Positions 1 through 8,028 are shown, counted from the stretch's first letter. The stretch: DNA of 64,000 bases from JACVRX01 sp963819885 (GCA_963819885.1 CAWFXV010000010.1:62001-126000); one strand, 5' to 3'. Program-made: numbers and translations. Notes: a model not told the origin generated them from the sequence alone.

Positions 1-123
1 GGGCAACTGATGCGCATCGACGGCTATCCGCCACACGTCGAGCGGTTCGAACGGGTCGGCCTCGACGTGGCGAAGGTCCTCGGCGAGTCGCCGGGGGTTG
101 GCGAGCGGGAAGGCGCCGCCTGA
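1..123 (+). CDS. CpaF/TadA-type pilus secretion ATPase, C-terminal end (partial)
   Basis: The window opens inside a gene. Frame 1 reads 40 codons to the TGA at 121-123, and the start lies upstream of the window. The tail contains GYPPHVERFERVGLDV, which resembles the C-terminus of actinobacterial CpaF/TadA ATPases that power Flp (Tad) pilus assembly. No Walker motif lies in the visible part, so the call rests on this tail and on context: its stop overlaps the start of the TadB-like gene (TGATG), and five more Tad genes follow. Confidence 0.6.
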   Translation, partial: GQLMRIDGYPPHVERFERVGLDVAKVLGESPGVGEREGAA

Positions 124-986
124 TGGGTGCGCTGCTGGGATTGATGCTCGGCGTGGGACTACTGCTTGTCTGGCGGTCGGCTCTCGGGCCACGGAAGCCG
201 CGCATCATCCGACGAGGACCGAGGGTCCGGCAACGGATCGCCGACATGATCGCGGAGGCCGGCATCGAGGTCGTCACGCCGCGGCAGATCTTGGCGTCGT
301 GCGCCGGTGCCGGCGTTTTCGTCACGCTGGTGTTCCTTGTGTTCTCCCGGACCTGGCCGGTAGCGCTGGCGTTCGGCGCATTCGCGACCTACGCGCCCAT
401 CGCGCTGTTGCGCTTCCGGGTCCGCCAACGACGCAACGAGTTGCGCGACCTGTGGCCTGATGCGGTAGACAATCTCGCATCGGCTGTTCGGGCCGGGCTG
501 TCCCTTCCAGAGGCACTGACCCAGCTCGGCGTGCGCGGCCCGGCCGGCTTGCGCGTGCCGTTCCTTCGTTTCGCCGAGGACTACCGGGCGTCCGGTCGGT
601 TCAACGAGTGTCTTGACCGGCTCAAGGACCGGCTCGCCGATCCGACTGGAGACCGGATCTGCGAGTCGCTGCGAATCGCCCGTGAAGTCGGCGGCACAGA
701 TCTCGGCCGCTTACTGCGGACGCTTTCGTCGTTCCTTCGCGACGATGCTCGAACGCGGGCTGAGTTGGAAACCAGACAGAGCTGGGTCGTCAATGCCGCC
801 AGGCTCGCCGTTGCCGCTCCGTGGCTGCTGCTCGGGCTGCTCAGCCTGCGGACGGAGTCGGTCCGCGCATACAACGCTCCCGGCGGTTGGGTGGTGCTGG
901 CCATCGGCGCAACGACTTGCCTGGTCGCCTATCGGCTGATGCTTCGCCTCGGCAGACTGCCCGAGGATGCTCGGGTGCTGCGATGA
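123..986 (+). CDS. TadB-like type II secretion system F-domain protein
   Basis: This 287-aa integral membrane protein is one of the paired inner-membrane platform proteins of a Tad/Flp pilus. It has an N-terminal hydrophobic segment (about residues 1-17), a central hydrophobic pair (about 58-95), a cytoplasmic T2SSF helical region (about 110-210, with NLASAVRAGLSLPEALTQL) and two C-terminal membrane helices (about 222-275). The ATG overlaps the stop of the upstream ATPase gene, and the stop overlaps the start of the TadC-like gene, so translation is probably coupled. Length and order ATPase-TadB-TadC are typical of actinobacterial Tad loci. Confidence 0.85.
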   Translation: MGALLGLMLGVGLLLVWRSALGPRKPRIIRRGPRVRQRIADMIAEAGIEVVTPRQILASCAGAGVFVTLVFLVFSRTWPVALAFGAFATYAPIALLRFRVRQRRNELRDLWPDAVDNLASAVRAGLSLPEALTQLGVRGPAGLRVPFLRFAEDYRASGRFNECLDRLKDRLADPTGDRICESLRIAREVGGTDLGRLLRTLSSFLRDDARTRAELETRQSWVVNAARLAVAAPWLLLGLLSLRTESVRAYNAPGGWVVLAIGATTCLVAYRLMLRLGRLPEDARVLR

Positions 987-1930
987 CACCAGGCGCTGTC
1001 TCAGGCGCATTCCTCGGCCTGGTCGTCGGCAGCGGGCTGGTCTTGACCTGGTCGCGATTGCCGCTGCGCCGGCGGCCGACTCTGGACGCTCGGCTGGCGC
1101 CCTATGTCGGTGAGCTCTCCGCGGAGACGGCGCGCCGGCGGTACCTCCAGGACGCTCGCACGGTGACGCCGTTTCCCACTTTCGAGCGGCTGCTCCGACC
1201 GCATCTCGCCGATGGCGCGGACCTGCTCGAGCGGATCCTCGGTGGCGGTACGTCAATTCGTCGTCGCCTCGACCAGTCCGGTAGTGCCTTGTCCTTACCC
1301 GAGTTCCGGATCGAGCAGTTGATCTGGGCCAGCGCAGGTTTTACGGCGGCAGTCGGCGTGAGCGTGCTTCTTCTCGGCGGTGGAGGTTCCCCGATCCTGC
1401 TGTTGGTGTTCTGTGCAGCCTGTGGGGTCGGGGGCCTGGTCGCCCGCGATCACCGGCTCACCAGGGCGGTCCGCGACCGAGAGCAGCGGATGCTCGCGGA
1501 GTTCCCGACGATCGCCGACCTGCTGGCGTTGTCAGTCGCTGCCGGAGAGGGACCCGTGGGTGCTCTCGAACGGGTAGCCCGAGTGAGCAGCGGAGAGCTC
1601 GCTCGCGAGATGCGCCGAGCGCTCGCCGACGCCCGAACCGGCGCCGGATTCGTCCAGGCACTCGACGGGGTCGCCGACCGGACGACGCTCGCTCCGCTCG
1701 CGCGGTTCGTCGACGGTGTTGCCGTCGCGGTGGAACGAGGCACGCCGCTGGGCGACGTGTTGCGCGCCCAGGCAGCCGACGTCCGCGAGGCGCGCAAGCG
1801 CAACCTGCTCGAGATCGGTGGCCGGAAGGAGATCGCCATGATGATCCCGGTGATCTTCCTCGTCCTTCCGGTCACCATTCTGTTCGCTCTCTATCCGGGG
1901 CTGGTCCAGATCAGCTCCGTCGTTCCGTGA
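983..1930 (+). CDS. TadC-like type II secretion system F-domain protein
   Basis: Second membrane platform protein of the Tad pilus, 315 aa from the ATG at 983, which overlaps the TadB stop (ATGA). That start is preferred over upstream in-frame starts because it gives the usual N-terminal membrane helix (AFLGLVVGSGLVLTW). The T2SSF region includes IADLLALSVAAGEGPVGALE, and the C-terminus ends with a hydrophobic helix (MMIPVIFLVLPVTILFALYP). Its partner is expected to be the TadB-like protein, driven by the CpaF-type ATPase. Confidence 0.85.
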   Translation: MTPGAVSGAFLGLVVGSGLVLTWSRLPLRRRPTLDARLAPYVGELSAETARRRYLQDARTVTPFPTFERLLRPHLADGADLLERILGGGTSIRRRLDQSGSALSLPEFRIEQLIWASAGFTAAVGVSVLLLGGGGSPILLLVFCAACGVGGLVARDHRLTRAVRDREQRMLAEFPTIADLLALSVAAGEGPVGALERVARVSSGELAREMRRALADARTGAGFVQALDGVADRTTLAPLARFVDGVAVAVERGTPLGDVLRAQAADVREARKRNLLEIGGRKEIAMMIPVIFLVLPVTILFALYPGLVQISSVVP

Positions 1931-1952
1931 GACCCATAGACCAGGAGGCCCT

Positions 1953-2135
1953 GTGACGCACCGAAGAATTCAGCAACGGCTCTGGCGGCTCTCGCTCCGC
2001 AGTGAGCGGGGCGACGTACCAGGCTGGGTTCTGATAACGATCATGACGGCTGGAATCGTCGCCGTTCTCTGGCAGTTCGCCGAGCCCTATCTGCGCGACA
2101 TCCTCGAGCAGGCGCTCGAAGCGGTTGCCCCCTGA
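1953..2135 (+). CDS. Small single-pass Tad-locus protein (possible pilin-like)
   Basis: This 60-aa protein has a GTG start placed after a good ribosome site (AGGAGG about 7 nt upstream). It has a short basic N-terminus, the sequence SERGDVPGWVLITIMTAGIV and one hydrophobic helix (about residues 24-45). Position between the platform genes and the TadE-like genes is where many Tad loci carry the Flp pilin or a small pilin-like protein. The charged-residue then hydrophobic-helix layout fits a prepilin, but the usual Flp motif (a Glu at mature position 5 with an adjacent Tyr) is not clear. It could instead be a small membrane anchor. Confidence 0.6.
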   Translation: MTHRRIQQRLWRLSLRSERGDVPGWVLITIMTAGIVAVLWQFAEPYLRDILEQALEAVAP

Positions 2136-2137
2136 CC

Positions 2138-2518
2138 GTGCCCGGCGGCGAGCGAGGCGCGGCGGTCGTTGAGTTCACCCTCGTCTCGGTAGTCCTGGTC
2201 GGGTTGTTCCTCGCGATTCTGCAGCTCGGCCTGGTCCTGCATATCCGCAACACCCTGGTGGCCTGTGCCGCCGAAGGCGCTCGGCACGCTGCGAACGCCG
2301 ATCGCGACCTGGTCGACGGCGAGGCCCGCACGGCGGCGCTGATCGCCGAGTCCCTCTCCTCGAGGTTCGGCGAGGGCGTCGCGTCCCGCTACGTCTCGGC
2401 CGGCGGCGTGCAACTGGTTGAGATCGAAGTGACCACCACGCTGCCGCTGTTCGGCCTGCTCGGCGTCGACCGTGGTCTGACCGTAACCGGTCACGCCGTC
2501 GAGGAGAGTGCGCTGTGA
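2138..2518 (+). CDS. TadE-like minor pilin/assembly protein
   Basis: This 126-aa protein has the TadE signature near its N-terminus: ERGAAVVEFTLVSVVLVGLF, a Gly-Ala-x-x-Val-Glu-Phe entry into one membrane helix (about residues 9-31), followed by an extracytoplasmic domain. TadE-like proteins are pseudopilins cleaved by a prepilin peptidase and needed for Flp pilus assembly. GTG start three bases after the preceding stop. It overlaps the next gene by 4 nt (GTGA). Confidence 0.8.
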   Translation: MPGGERGAAVVEFTLVSVVLVGLFLAILQLGLVLHIRNTLVACAAEGARHAANADRDLVDGEARTAALIAESLSSRFGEGVASRYVSAGGVQLVEIEVTTTLPLFGLLGVDRGLTVTGHAVEESAL

Positions 2519-2937
2519 GTTCGGCGCCGACGGAACGCGGCAGCGCGATCATCGAGTTCCACTTTCTGGGCCTGCTGTTGATGGTGCCGCTGATCTACGT
2601 CTTGCTTGCGGTGCTCGACGTCCAGCGAGCGTCCTACGGCGTGACCCAAGCGGCTCGGGAGGCCGGCCGGATCTTCGTCGCGACCGGCGACGAGAGTGCC
2701 GCCCGCCTCGCAGCGCGGGTTGCACTGGTCGACCAGGGCCTAGCTGCTCATGCTGCTGACATCTCGATTCGATGTTCCGCGGCCCCGTGCTACCAGCCCG
2801 GCGCGGAGGTCACAGTCACCGTCGGCTCCACCGTTCGCCTACCGTTCGTCCCCGAGGTGCTCGCCGGCGCGGTGAATGCAGAGATTCCCGTGGATGCGAC
2901 CCATGCGTCGGTCATCGACCGGTTCCGGGCGCTCTAG
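2515..2937 (+). CDS. TadE-like pilus assembly protein
   Basis: Second TadE-type protein, 140 aa, GTG start overlapping the previous stop. The N-terminus TERGSAIIEFHFLGLLLMVP carries the Gly-Ser-x-x-x-Glu-Phe pseudopilin pattern leading into a membrane helix (about residues 12-36). A short extracytoplasmic domain follows, with a Cys pair (IRCSAAPCYQ) that may form a disulfide. Two TadE paralogues in tandem are common in actinobacterial Tad loci. Confidence 0.78.
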   Translation: MSSAPTERGSAIIEFHFLGLLLMVPLIYVLLAVLDVQRASYGVTQAAREAGRIFVATGDESAARLAARVALVDQGLAAHAADISIRCSAAPCYQPGAEVTVTVGSTVRLPFVPEVLAGAVNAEIPVDATHASVIDRFRAL

Positions 2938-3369
2938 ATGCCTCGACGTGGCCGGGACGATGGCCAGATCACACTGATGATCATCGGGTTCGTGATGATC
3001 ACCGTGCTCGCGGTCGGGGTCGTCGCGAACGCGTCCAAGGCGTTCGTTTACCGGCGCTCGCTCGCGTCCTGGGCCGATGGTGCCGCCATCGCAGCGGCGC
3101 AAAGTGTTGCCGAGGACGTCGTCTACGCCGGGGAGACAGTCGAGGTACTGCCGATTTCCGCGACAGATGCTCGACGGGTTGTGGATGAATACGTCACGCG
3201 CAACCGGCTCGTCGACCGGTTCGATGGTCTGAGCGTCGCGGTCGGCGTCGACCCGGCAGCAGCGACCGTCACCGTCGAGTTCGGTGTCCGAGTGCCGCTC
3301 GTTCTCAGCGGCGACGCGGCCGGGATCCCGGTTTCGGCCATTGCCACCGCCACCGCGCCGCTGGAGTGA
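2938..3369 (+). CDS. TadG-like (Rv3660c-family style) pilus assembly protein
   Basis: This 143-aa protein starts at the ATG directly after the preceding TAG. The N-terminus RDDGQITLMIIGFVMITVLA followed by ASWADGAAIAAAQ is the typical start of Flp-pilus-assembly TadG-like proteins: a single membrane helix (about residues 9-32) and a short extracytoplasmic domain. It is the last gene of the Tad cluster here. The next gene, prfB, has its own promoter region, so the operon probably ends after this gene. Confidence 0.78.
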   Translation: MPRRGRDDGQITLMIIGFVMITVLAVGVVANASKAFVYRRSLASWADGAAIAAAQSVAEDVVYAGETVEVLPISATDARRVVDEYVTRNRLVDRFDGLSVAVGVDPAAATVTVEFGVRVPLVLSGDAAGIPVSAIATATAPLE

Positions 3370-3422
3370 CGAGATCAGACGATGACGAGCCGACGCCTCG
3401 CCTGGACGTTCCGCGGGGCCAT

Positions 3423-3473
3423 CACCAGGCCTGCCCGTACTCCACCAGGCCTGTACGCCTGGCGATGTATAGG
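3423..3473 (+). promoter_or_regulatory. prfB promoter with tandem CAGGCCTG palindromes and a hairpin
   Basis: CACCAGGCCTG occurs twice, at 3423-3433 and 3443-3453, exactly 20 bp apart and so on the same helix face. Each copy contains the perfect palindrome CAGGCCTG. The second copy also forms a 6-bp hairpin (CCAGGC 3445-3450 with GCCTGG 3457-3462). A good -10 hexamer, TATAGG, lies at 3468-3473. No recognisable -35 is seen. This looks like a controlled promoter for a short leader ORF and prfB. No binding protein can be named. Confidence 0.45.
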
Positions 3474-3478
3474 CACGG

Positions 3479-3538
3479 GTGGTGAACGTGGTCATTCCCG
3501 CGCGGCATCAGGGCGCCGCGCGAGGCGCGTACCCTTGA
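3479..3538 (+). CDS. Candidate leaderless leader peptide upstream of prfB
   Basis: A GTG at 3479 (or 3482) lies about 6 nt after the TATAGG -10, where transcription would start, so the mRNA could be translated without a 5' leader. The frame gives 19 aa, beginning MVNVVIPARHQ, and ends in TGA at 3536-3538, five nt before the chosen prfB start. Bases 3482-3498 (GTGAACGTGGTCATTCC) recur exactly in a similar short ORF before cbiM at 63322. It may be a real leader ORF or a DNA/RNA element that happens to be open. RF2 reads UGA, so a UGA-terminated leader here is suggestive, but this is inference. Confidence 0.3.
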   Translation: MVNVVIPARHQGAARGAYP

Positions 3539-3543
3539 TCGAC

Positions 3544-4653
3544 GTGGCCGCCCGCGACGTCGACGAGGAGATCAAGGCCCTCGACCAGACCCTGTCGAGC
3601 GTCGAGAAGGTGCTCGACCCGGCTCGGATGCGCGAGCAGGTTGCCGAGCTCGAGCGTCAGGCGGCTGCCCCGGACCTGTGGGAAGACCTCGACCGGGCCC
3701 AGCAGGTCACGAGCCAGCTCTCCTATCTGCAGGCCGACCTGCGCCGGCTCACCGAGCTGCGCCAGCGGGTCGACGACCTGCCGGTGATGTTCCAGCTGGC
3801 GGAGGAGGAGTCCGACGAGTCCGCGGCCGCTGAGGCCGAACGCGAGCTGGACGAGGTCGCCCACCTGGTGTCCGAGCTCGAGGTCCGTACCTTGCTCTCG
3901 GGTCAATACGACTCGCGTGAGGCCGTCCTGACCATCCGGGCCGAGGCGGGTGGCGTCGACGCCGCGGACTGGGCCGAGATGCTCATGCGGATGTATCTGC
4001 GGTGGGCCGAGCGGCACGGGTACAAGACCGAGGTGTACGACACGTCGTACGCGGAGGAGGCGGGTATCAAGTCCGCGACCTTCACCATCCACGCGCCGTA
4101 CGCGTACGGGACGCTCTCGGTGGAGCAGGGGACACACCGCCTGGTCCGGATCAGCCCGTTCGACAACCAGGGCAGACGGCAGACCTCGTTCGCCGGTGTG
4201 GAGGTGCTGCCGGTCGTCGAGCAAACGGACCACATCGACATCCCGGAGGCCGACATCCGCGTCGACGTGTTCCGCTCTTCTGGCCCGGGTGGGCAGAGCG
4301 TGAACACCACCGACTCCGCGGTCCGGATCACCCACGTGCCCACGGGCATCGTCGTCTCCTGTCAGAACGAGAAGTCGCAGCTGCAGAACAAGGCGTCGGC
4401 CATGCGGGTGCTGCAGGCGAAGCTGCTGGAGCGTCGACGCGAGGAGGAACGCGCCGCGATGGACGCCCTGAAGGGGGACGCCGGTTCGTCGTGGGGCAAC
4501 CAGATGCGCTCGTACGTGCTGCACCCCTATCAGATGGTCAAGGACCTGCGCACCGAGCACGAAGTCGGTAACCCGCAAGCCGTGCTGGACGGAGAGATCG
4601 ACGACTTCCTGGAGGCGGCGATCCGCTGGCGCCGCCAGCAGCCGTCCGGATAA
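3544..4653 (+). CDS. prfB: Peptide chain release factor 2
   Basis: RF2 releases finished peptides at UGA and UAA. The protein is 369 aa from the GTG at 3544, chosen because homologues begin close to ARDVDEEIKALDQTL; a TTG at 3535 is an alternative. Visible are the N-terminal coiled-coil domain, the RF2 codon-recognition tripeptide SPF (in RISPFDNQGRRQTSF) and the catalytic GGQ loop (SGPGGQSVNTTDSAVR). The frame is continuous: the programmed +1 frameshift of many RF2 genes is absent. It lies downstream of a possible leader ORF and upstream of ftsE. Confidence 0.95.
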   Translation: MAARDVDEEIKALDQTLSSVEKVLDPARMREQVAELERQAAAPDLWEDLDRAQQVTSQLSYLQADLRRLTELRQRVDDLPVMFQLAEEESDESAAAEAERELDEVAHLVSELEVRTLLSGQYDSREAVLTIRAEAGGVDAADWAEMLMRMYLRWAERHGYKTEVYDTSYAEEAGIKSATFTIHAPYAYGTLSVEQGTHRLVRISPFDNQGRRQTSFAGVEVLPVVEQTDHIDIPEADIRVDVFRSSGPGGQSVNTTDSAVRITHVPTGIVVSCQNEKSQLQNKASAMRVLQAKLLERRREEERAAMDALKGDAGSSWGNQMRSYVLHPYQMVKDLRTEHEVGNPQAVLDGEIDDFLEAAIRWRRQQPSG

Positions 4654-4763
4654 TGCCGTCTCACCGGGTGTTCGCCCGACCGCTGACGCCCGCGACGTAG
4701 ACTCAGGCGCTGGCCGCGGTTCGTTACGGCCCGAAGCACGCATCCGAGACTGCGCGAGGCACA

Positions 4764-5453
4764 GTGATCCGATTCGACAACGTCACCAAGCTCTACCCCA
4801 GCCAGGCGCAACCTGCGCTGAGCGATCTGAGCGTGGAGGTGGAGAAGGGGGAGTTCGTCTTCCTGGTCGGACCGTCCGGGTCCGGGAAGTCGACGTTCCT
4901 CCGGCTCGTGCTCAAGGAGGACCGGCCGACGTCGGGTCGGATCAGGGTGGCCGGCAAGGATCTGCACCGGCTCTCCAACTGGAAGGTTCCCCATCTGCGC
5001 CGCCGCATCGGCACGGTGTTCCAGGACTTTCGCCTGTTGCCGAACAAGACGCTGTTCGAAAACGTCGCGTTTGCGCTGCAGGTCATCGGCAAGTCGCGCC
5101 GGCAGATCAACCGCGACGTTCCCGCCGTCCTCGAGCTCGTCGGTCTGGACGGCAAGGAGGACCGGCTGCCCGATCAGCTCTCCGGTGGCGAGCAGCAACG
5201 GGTAGCCATCGCCCGCGCGTTCGTCAACCGGCCGCTGATCCTGCTGGCCGACGAGCCGACGGGGAACCTCGACCCCGCTACCAGCGTCGGGATCATGAAG
5301 CTCCTCGACCGGATCAACCGGACGGGGACCACCGTCGTCATGGCGACCCACGACCAGTCGATCGTCGACCAGATGCGCAAGCGCGTCATCGAGCTCGACG
5401 GAGGAAAGCTGGTGCGCGACCAGTCGCGCGGCGTCTACGGCTACACCCGCTAG
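4764..5453 (+). CDS. ftsE: Cell division ATP-binding protein FtsE
   Basis: ABC ATPase of 229 aa that pairs with FtsX and couples division-site signals to peptidoglycan hydrolysis. The GTG start gives MIRFDNVTKLYPSQAQPALS. It shows Walker A GPSGSGKST, Q-loop VFQDFRLLPNKT, signature LSGGEQQR, Walker B ILLADEPTGNLD and the H-loop ATHD. prfB-ftsE-ftsX-peptidase-smpB is a familiar actinobacterial order. The last gene of that block, smpB, is separated here by about 3.5 kb of other genes. Confidence 0.96.
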   Translation: MIRFDNVTKLYPSQAQPALSDLSVEVEKGEFVFLVGPSGSGKSTFLRLVLKEDRPTSGRIRVAGKDLHRLSNWKVPHLRRRIGTVFQDFRLLPNKTLFENVAFALQVIGKSRRQINRDVPAVLELVGLDGKEDRLPDQLSGGEQQRVAIARAFVNRPLILLADEPTGNLDPATSVGIMKLLDRINRTGTTVVMATHDQSIVDQMRKRVIELDGGKLVRDQSRGVYGYTR

Positions 5454-5488
5454 GCCACCGCCCGCACCCACGACCCGCGAAGAGAGCG

Positions 5489-6391
5489 ATGCGTTTCCAA
5501 TACGTCTTCTCCGAGATCATGACCGGGTTGCGCCGCAACCTGACGATGACCCTGGCGGTCGTCATCACGGTCGCGATCTCCATGGGATTTCTCGGTACCG
5601 GCCTGCTAGTGCGGGCGCAGGCGAGCACGATGAAGGACTACTGGTACGACAAGATCGAGATCTCGGTCTTCATGTGCAACGAGTTCGACAAGGGCAGCGG
5701 CTGCGCCGAAGGCCAGGTCACCGGCGAGCAGAAAGCGCAGATCGAGCAAACCCTCACCGCGCATCCGCAGGTCCGTGAGGTCTTCCCGGAGTCTCAGGAG
5801 CAGGCCTACGAGCGGTTCCAGGAGCAGTTCCAGGATTCGATCGCCGAGACGATCACTCCCGACCAGCTGCAGGAGTCGTTCCGGGTGGAGTTGCGCAACC
5901 CCGAGGAGTACGAGGCAGTCGTCTCGGCAGTGGCCGGGCTGCCCGGCGTCCACCAGGTGGTCGACCAACGCGAGGTGCTCGAGCCGTTCTTCGACGTGCT
6001 CAACAGCCTGCAGGTGGCTGCGGCCGTGATCAGCGCCATCATGGTGGTGGCCGCGATCCTGCTCATCGCGAACACGATCCGGCTGGCCGCATTCAGCCGA
6101 CGGCGCGAGACCGGCATCATGCGCCTGGTCGGCGCCTCGAATTTCTACATCCAGCTTCCGTTCATCCTCGAGGCGGCGATCGCCGGGGTCGTCGGCGCTC
6201 TGCTCGCAGCGTGCGGCATCGTCTTGGTCAAGTGGCTGTTCATCGACGGAAAGATGGCGCAGGCGCTGCGGTTCGTGGCCTGGGTCGACTGGGCCGACAC
6301 GCTCAGAGTTCTTCCCTGGCTCCTGGTCGCCGGCATCGGCCTGACGGCCGTTGCGGCTTTCGTGACATTGCGGCGTTACCTGCGCGTTTGA
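5489..6391 (+). CDS. ftsX: Cell division permease-like protein FtsX
   Basis: Membrane partner of FtsE, 300 aa. It has an N-terminal helix (about residues 20-45), an extracellular loop domain (about 45-175) and three C-terminal helices (about 178-205, 228-250, 270-292). The loop carries two Cys (VFMCNEFDKGSGCAEG) that may form a disulfide. The loop is where FtsX contacts its cell-wall hydrolase. The coiled-coil M23 gene directly downstream is the likely partner. It lies 35 nt after ftsE and is probably co-transcribed with it. Confidence 0.95.
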   Translation: MRFQYVFSEIMTGLRRNLTMTLAVVITVAISMGFLGTGLLVRAQASTMKDYWYDKIEISVFMCNEFDKGSGCAEGQVTGEQKAQIEQTLTAHPQVREVFPESQEQAYERFQEQFQDSIAETITPDQLQESFRVELRNPEEYEAVVSAVAGLPGVHQVVDQREVLEPFFDVLNSLQVAAAVISAIMVVAAILLIANTIRLAAFSRRRETGIMRLVGASNFYIQLPFILEAAIAGVVGALLAACGIVLVKWLFIDGKMAQALRFVAWVDWADTLRVLPWLLVAGIGLTAVAAFVTLRRYLRV

Positions 6392-6485
6392 GCTAATTAG
6401 CCGCACTTTCTCTCCCGCTCAGCCCCTCCCCATGACTGGCCTGCAGGTGTACGGTCATGTGTCGTGTGGTGCACAGGAGACGGTT

Positions 6486-7963
6486 GTGACAAGTGTGACT
6501 AGTGCCCGCAGCCGCCGATTGCTGCCGCTCGGGCTCGCGGCCGGGCTTGTCCTTGCGTCGGTCATCCCTGCCGGCGCCGCCGACCCGTACGACCGCAAGC
6601 GGGCCGTCGAGCAGCAACTGGGCCAGGCGCAGGGCGAGCTTCGGCAGTCGACCAAGGCCCTCGACGACGCGACCCGCTCCTATACCGACGCACAAGCGAA
6701 GCTACCCGCCGCCGAGCAGGCACTGGCCGACGCGGAACAGGCCCTGGTCGTCGCGCAGGAACGGCTCGCGCAGGCTCGCGGCGAGTTGGCGGCAGCGAAG
6801 GCCCAGGATGCTGCGGCGGCGGCCAAGCTGGTCGCGGCAGAGCAGCGCGTCCGCGACCAAATGGCCCGGATCGCTGAGATCAGCGACCGGATCGAGGGCA
6901 AGCGCGCCGCCATGAGCCAGCTGGCGGTCGAGGCGTACCAGCAGGGAGCCATGAGCCACCTGCTCGACCTGGCCGCCGCGTTCGAAGCCGATGACGTCGA
7001 CGCCTTCACCTCGCGGGTGACGTACGCGCAGTCCGTGCTCAACGCGGAAGACACCGTGCTCACCGGGCTCGAGACGGATCGGGTGGACCTGGCCAACGAG
7101 CGGGTGAAGCTGGAGGAGCTGAGGGAAGAGGCGCGGCGCCTGCGCGAAGAGGCCGCCCGACATCTTCAACGCACCAAGGAACTCGAGGCAGCGGCAGCGG
7201 CGGCGCGGGCGGCAGCCGAGGTAAACGCCGAGCAGGCGCGGGCGGCCAAGGCGGCCGTCGACCAGCTCGTGGCGCAGCGAACGGGCGCCGTCGCCGCGGC
7301 GGAATAGGCGAAGGCGACGACGCAAAGCACTATGCGGCCCTCTCGGCCGAACGCAATGCGATCGACGCGGAGATCGCCGAACTGGCCCGCAAAGCTCGTG
7401 AGGAGCGGCGCAAAGCGGCGGCGGCCGCGGCAGCAGCAGCGGCAGCGGCAGCGAACAAGTCCTCCACAGGCTCTTCGGGCGGCGGCTCGTCCGGTTCGTC
7501 CGGCGGCGGTTCCTCGGGTGGCGCATCGTCCGGTGGCGGCTCTTCGGGTGGCGGTTCCTCGGCGACCGCGGGCCTGAGCTATCCGGTGGCCAATCCACAC
7601 GTCACTTCGCGGTACGGCATGCGGGTCCACCCGGTGACCGGTGTGTACAAGCTGCACGACGGCACCGACTTTCGGGCCTACTGCGGCACCCCGATCCGCG
7701 CGGCGGCCGGCGGCCGGGTGCTGTGGGCTCGCTACCGCGGCGGCTATGGCAACCAGGTGGCCATCGACCACGGCGTGGTCGGCGGCAATGCCTTGATGAC
7801 GTCGTACAGCCACCTCTCACGCTTCGCGGCCAGCTCGGGTGAACGGGTGTCGCAGGGAGAGATCATCGGCTATTCGGGGAGCACCGGATACTCGACCGCC
7901 TGCCACCTGCATTTCATGGTGTACGACGACGGCGTGCGGGCCAACCCGATGAGTTATCTCTGA
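6486..7963 (+). pseudogene. EnvC-like coiled-coil M23 peptidase, disrupted by a frameshift
   Basis: The GTG at 6486, after AGGAG, starts a signal peptide (RRLLPLGLAAGLVLASVIPA) and a long Ala/Glu-rich coiled coil (to about 7300). A TAG then ends this frame at 7305-7307. The frame starting at 7307 continues the same protein: charged helix, poly-Ala, a Gly/Ser linker (about 7450-7570) and an M23 (LytM) domain with both zinc motifs, HDGTD and HLHF, to the stop at 7963. One missing base near 7304 explains the break. Layout and position after ftsX fit an FtsEX-activated peptidoglycan hydrolase. Intact motifs on both sides suggest a recent mutation or a sequence error. Confidence 0.8.
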
Positions 7964-8001
7964 CACAGTCTCGGGATCCCGCTCTCACCGGGATGCTGCC
8001 C

Positions 8002-8022
8002 GACAGGCGTCTGACGCCTGTC
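8002..8022. terminator. Hairpin between convergent genes
   Basis: A perfect 8-bp stem, GACAGGCG with CGCCTGTC, and a 5-nt loop (TCTGA) lie between the stop of the M23 gene on the plus strand and the stop of the PRC-barrel gene on the minus strand. There is no U-tract on either side. It probably serves as a bidirectional terminator. Confidence 0.6.
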
Positions 8023-8028
8023 CCCGGC

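Noticed and set aside
3508..4743. Long open frame (411 codons) antisense to prfB
   Set aside because: High-GC codon bias in prfB leaves the antisense frame open. Its product has no recognisable domain and is rich in His, Arg and Leu as expected for a shadow frame.
7260..7330. Programmed -1 ribosomal frameshifting in the M23 gene
   Set aside because: No slippery heptamer or downstream pseudoknot is apparent around 7305; a simple single-base indel explains the data better.
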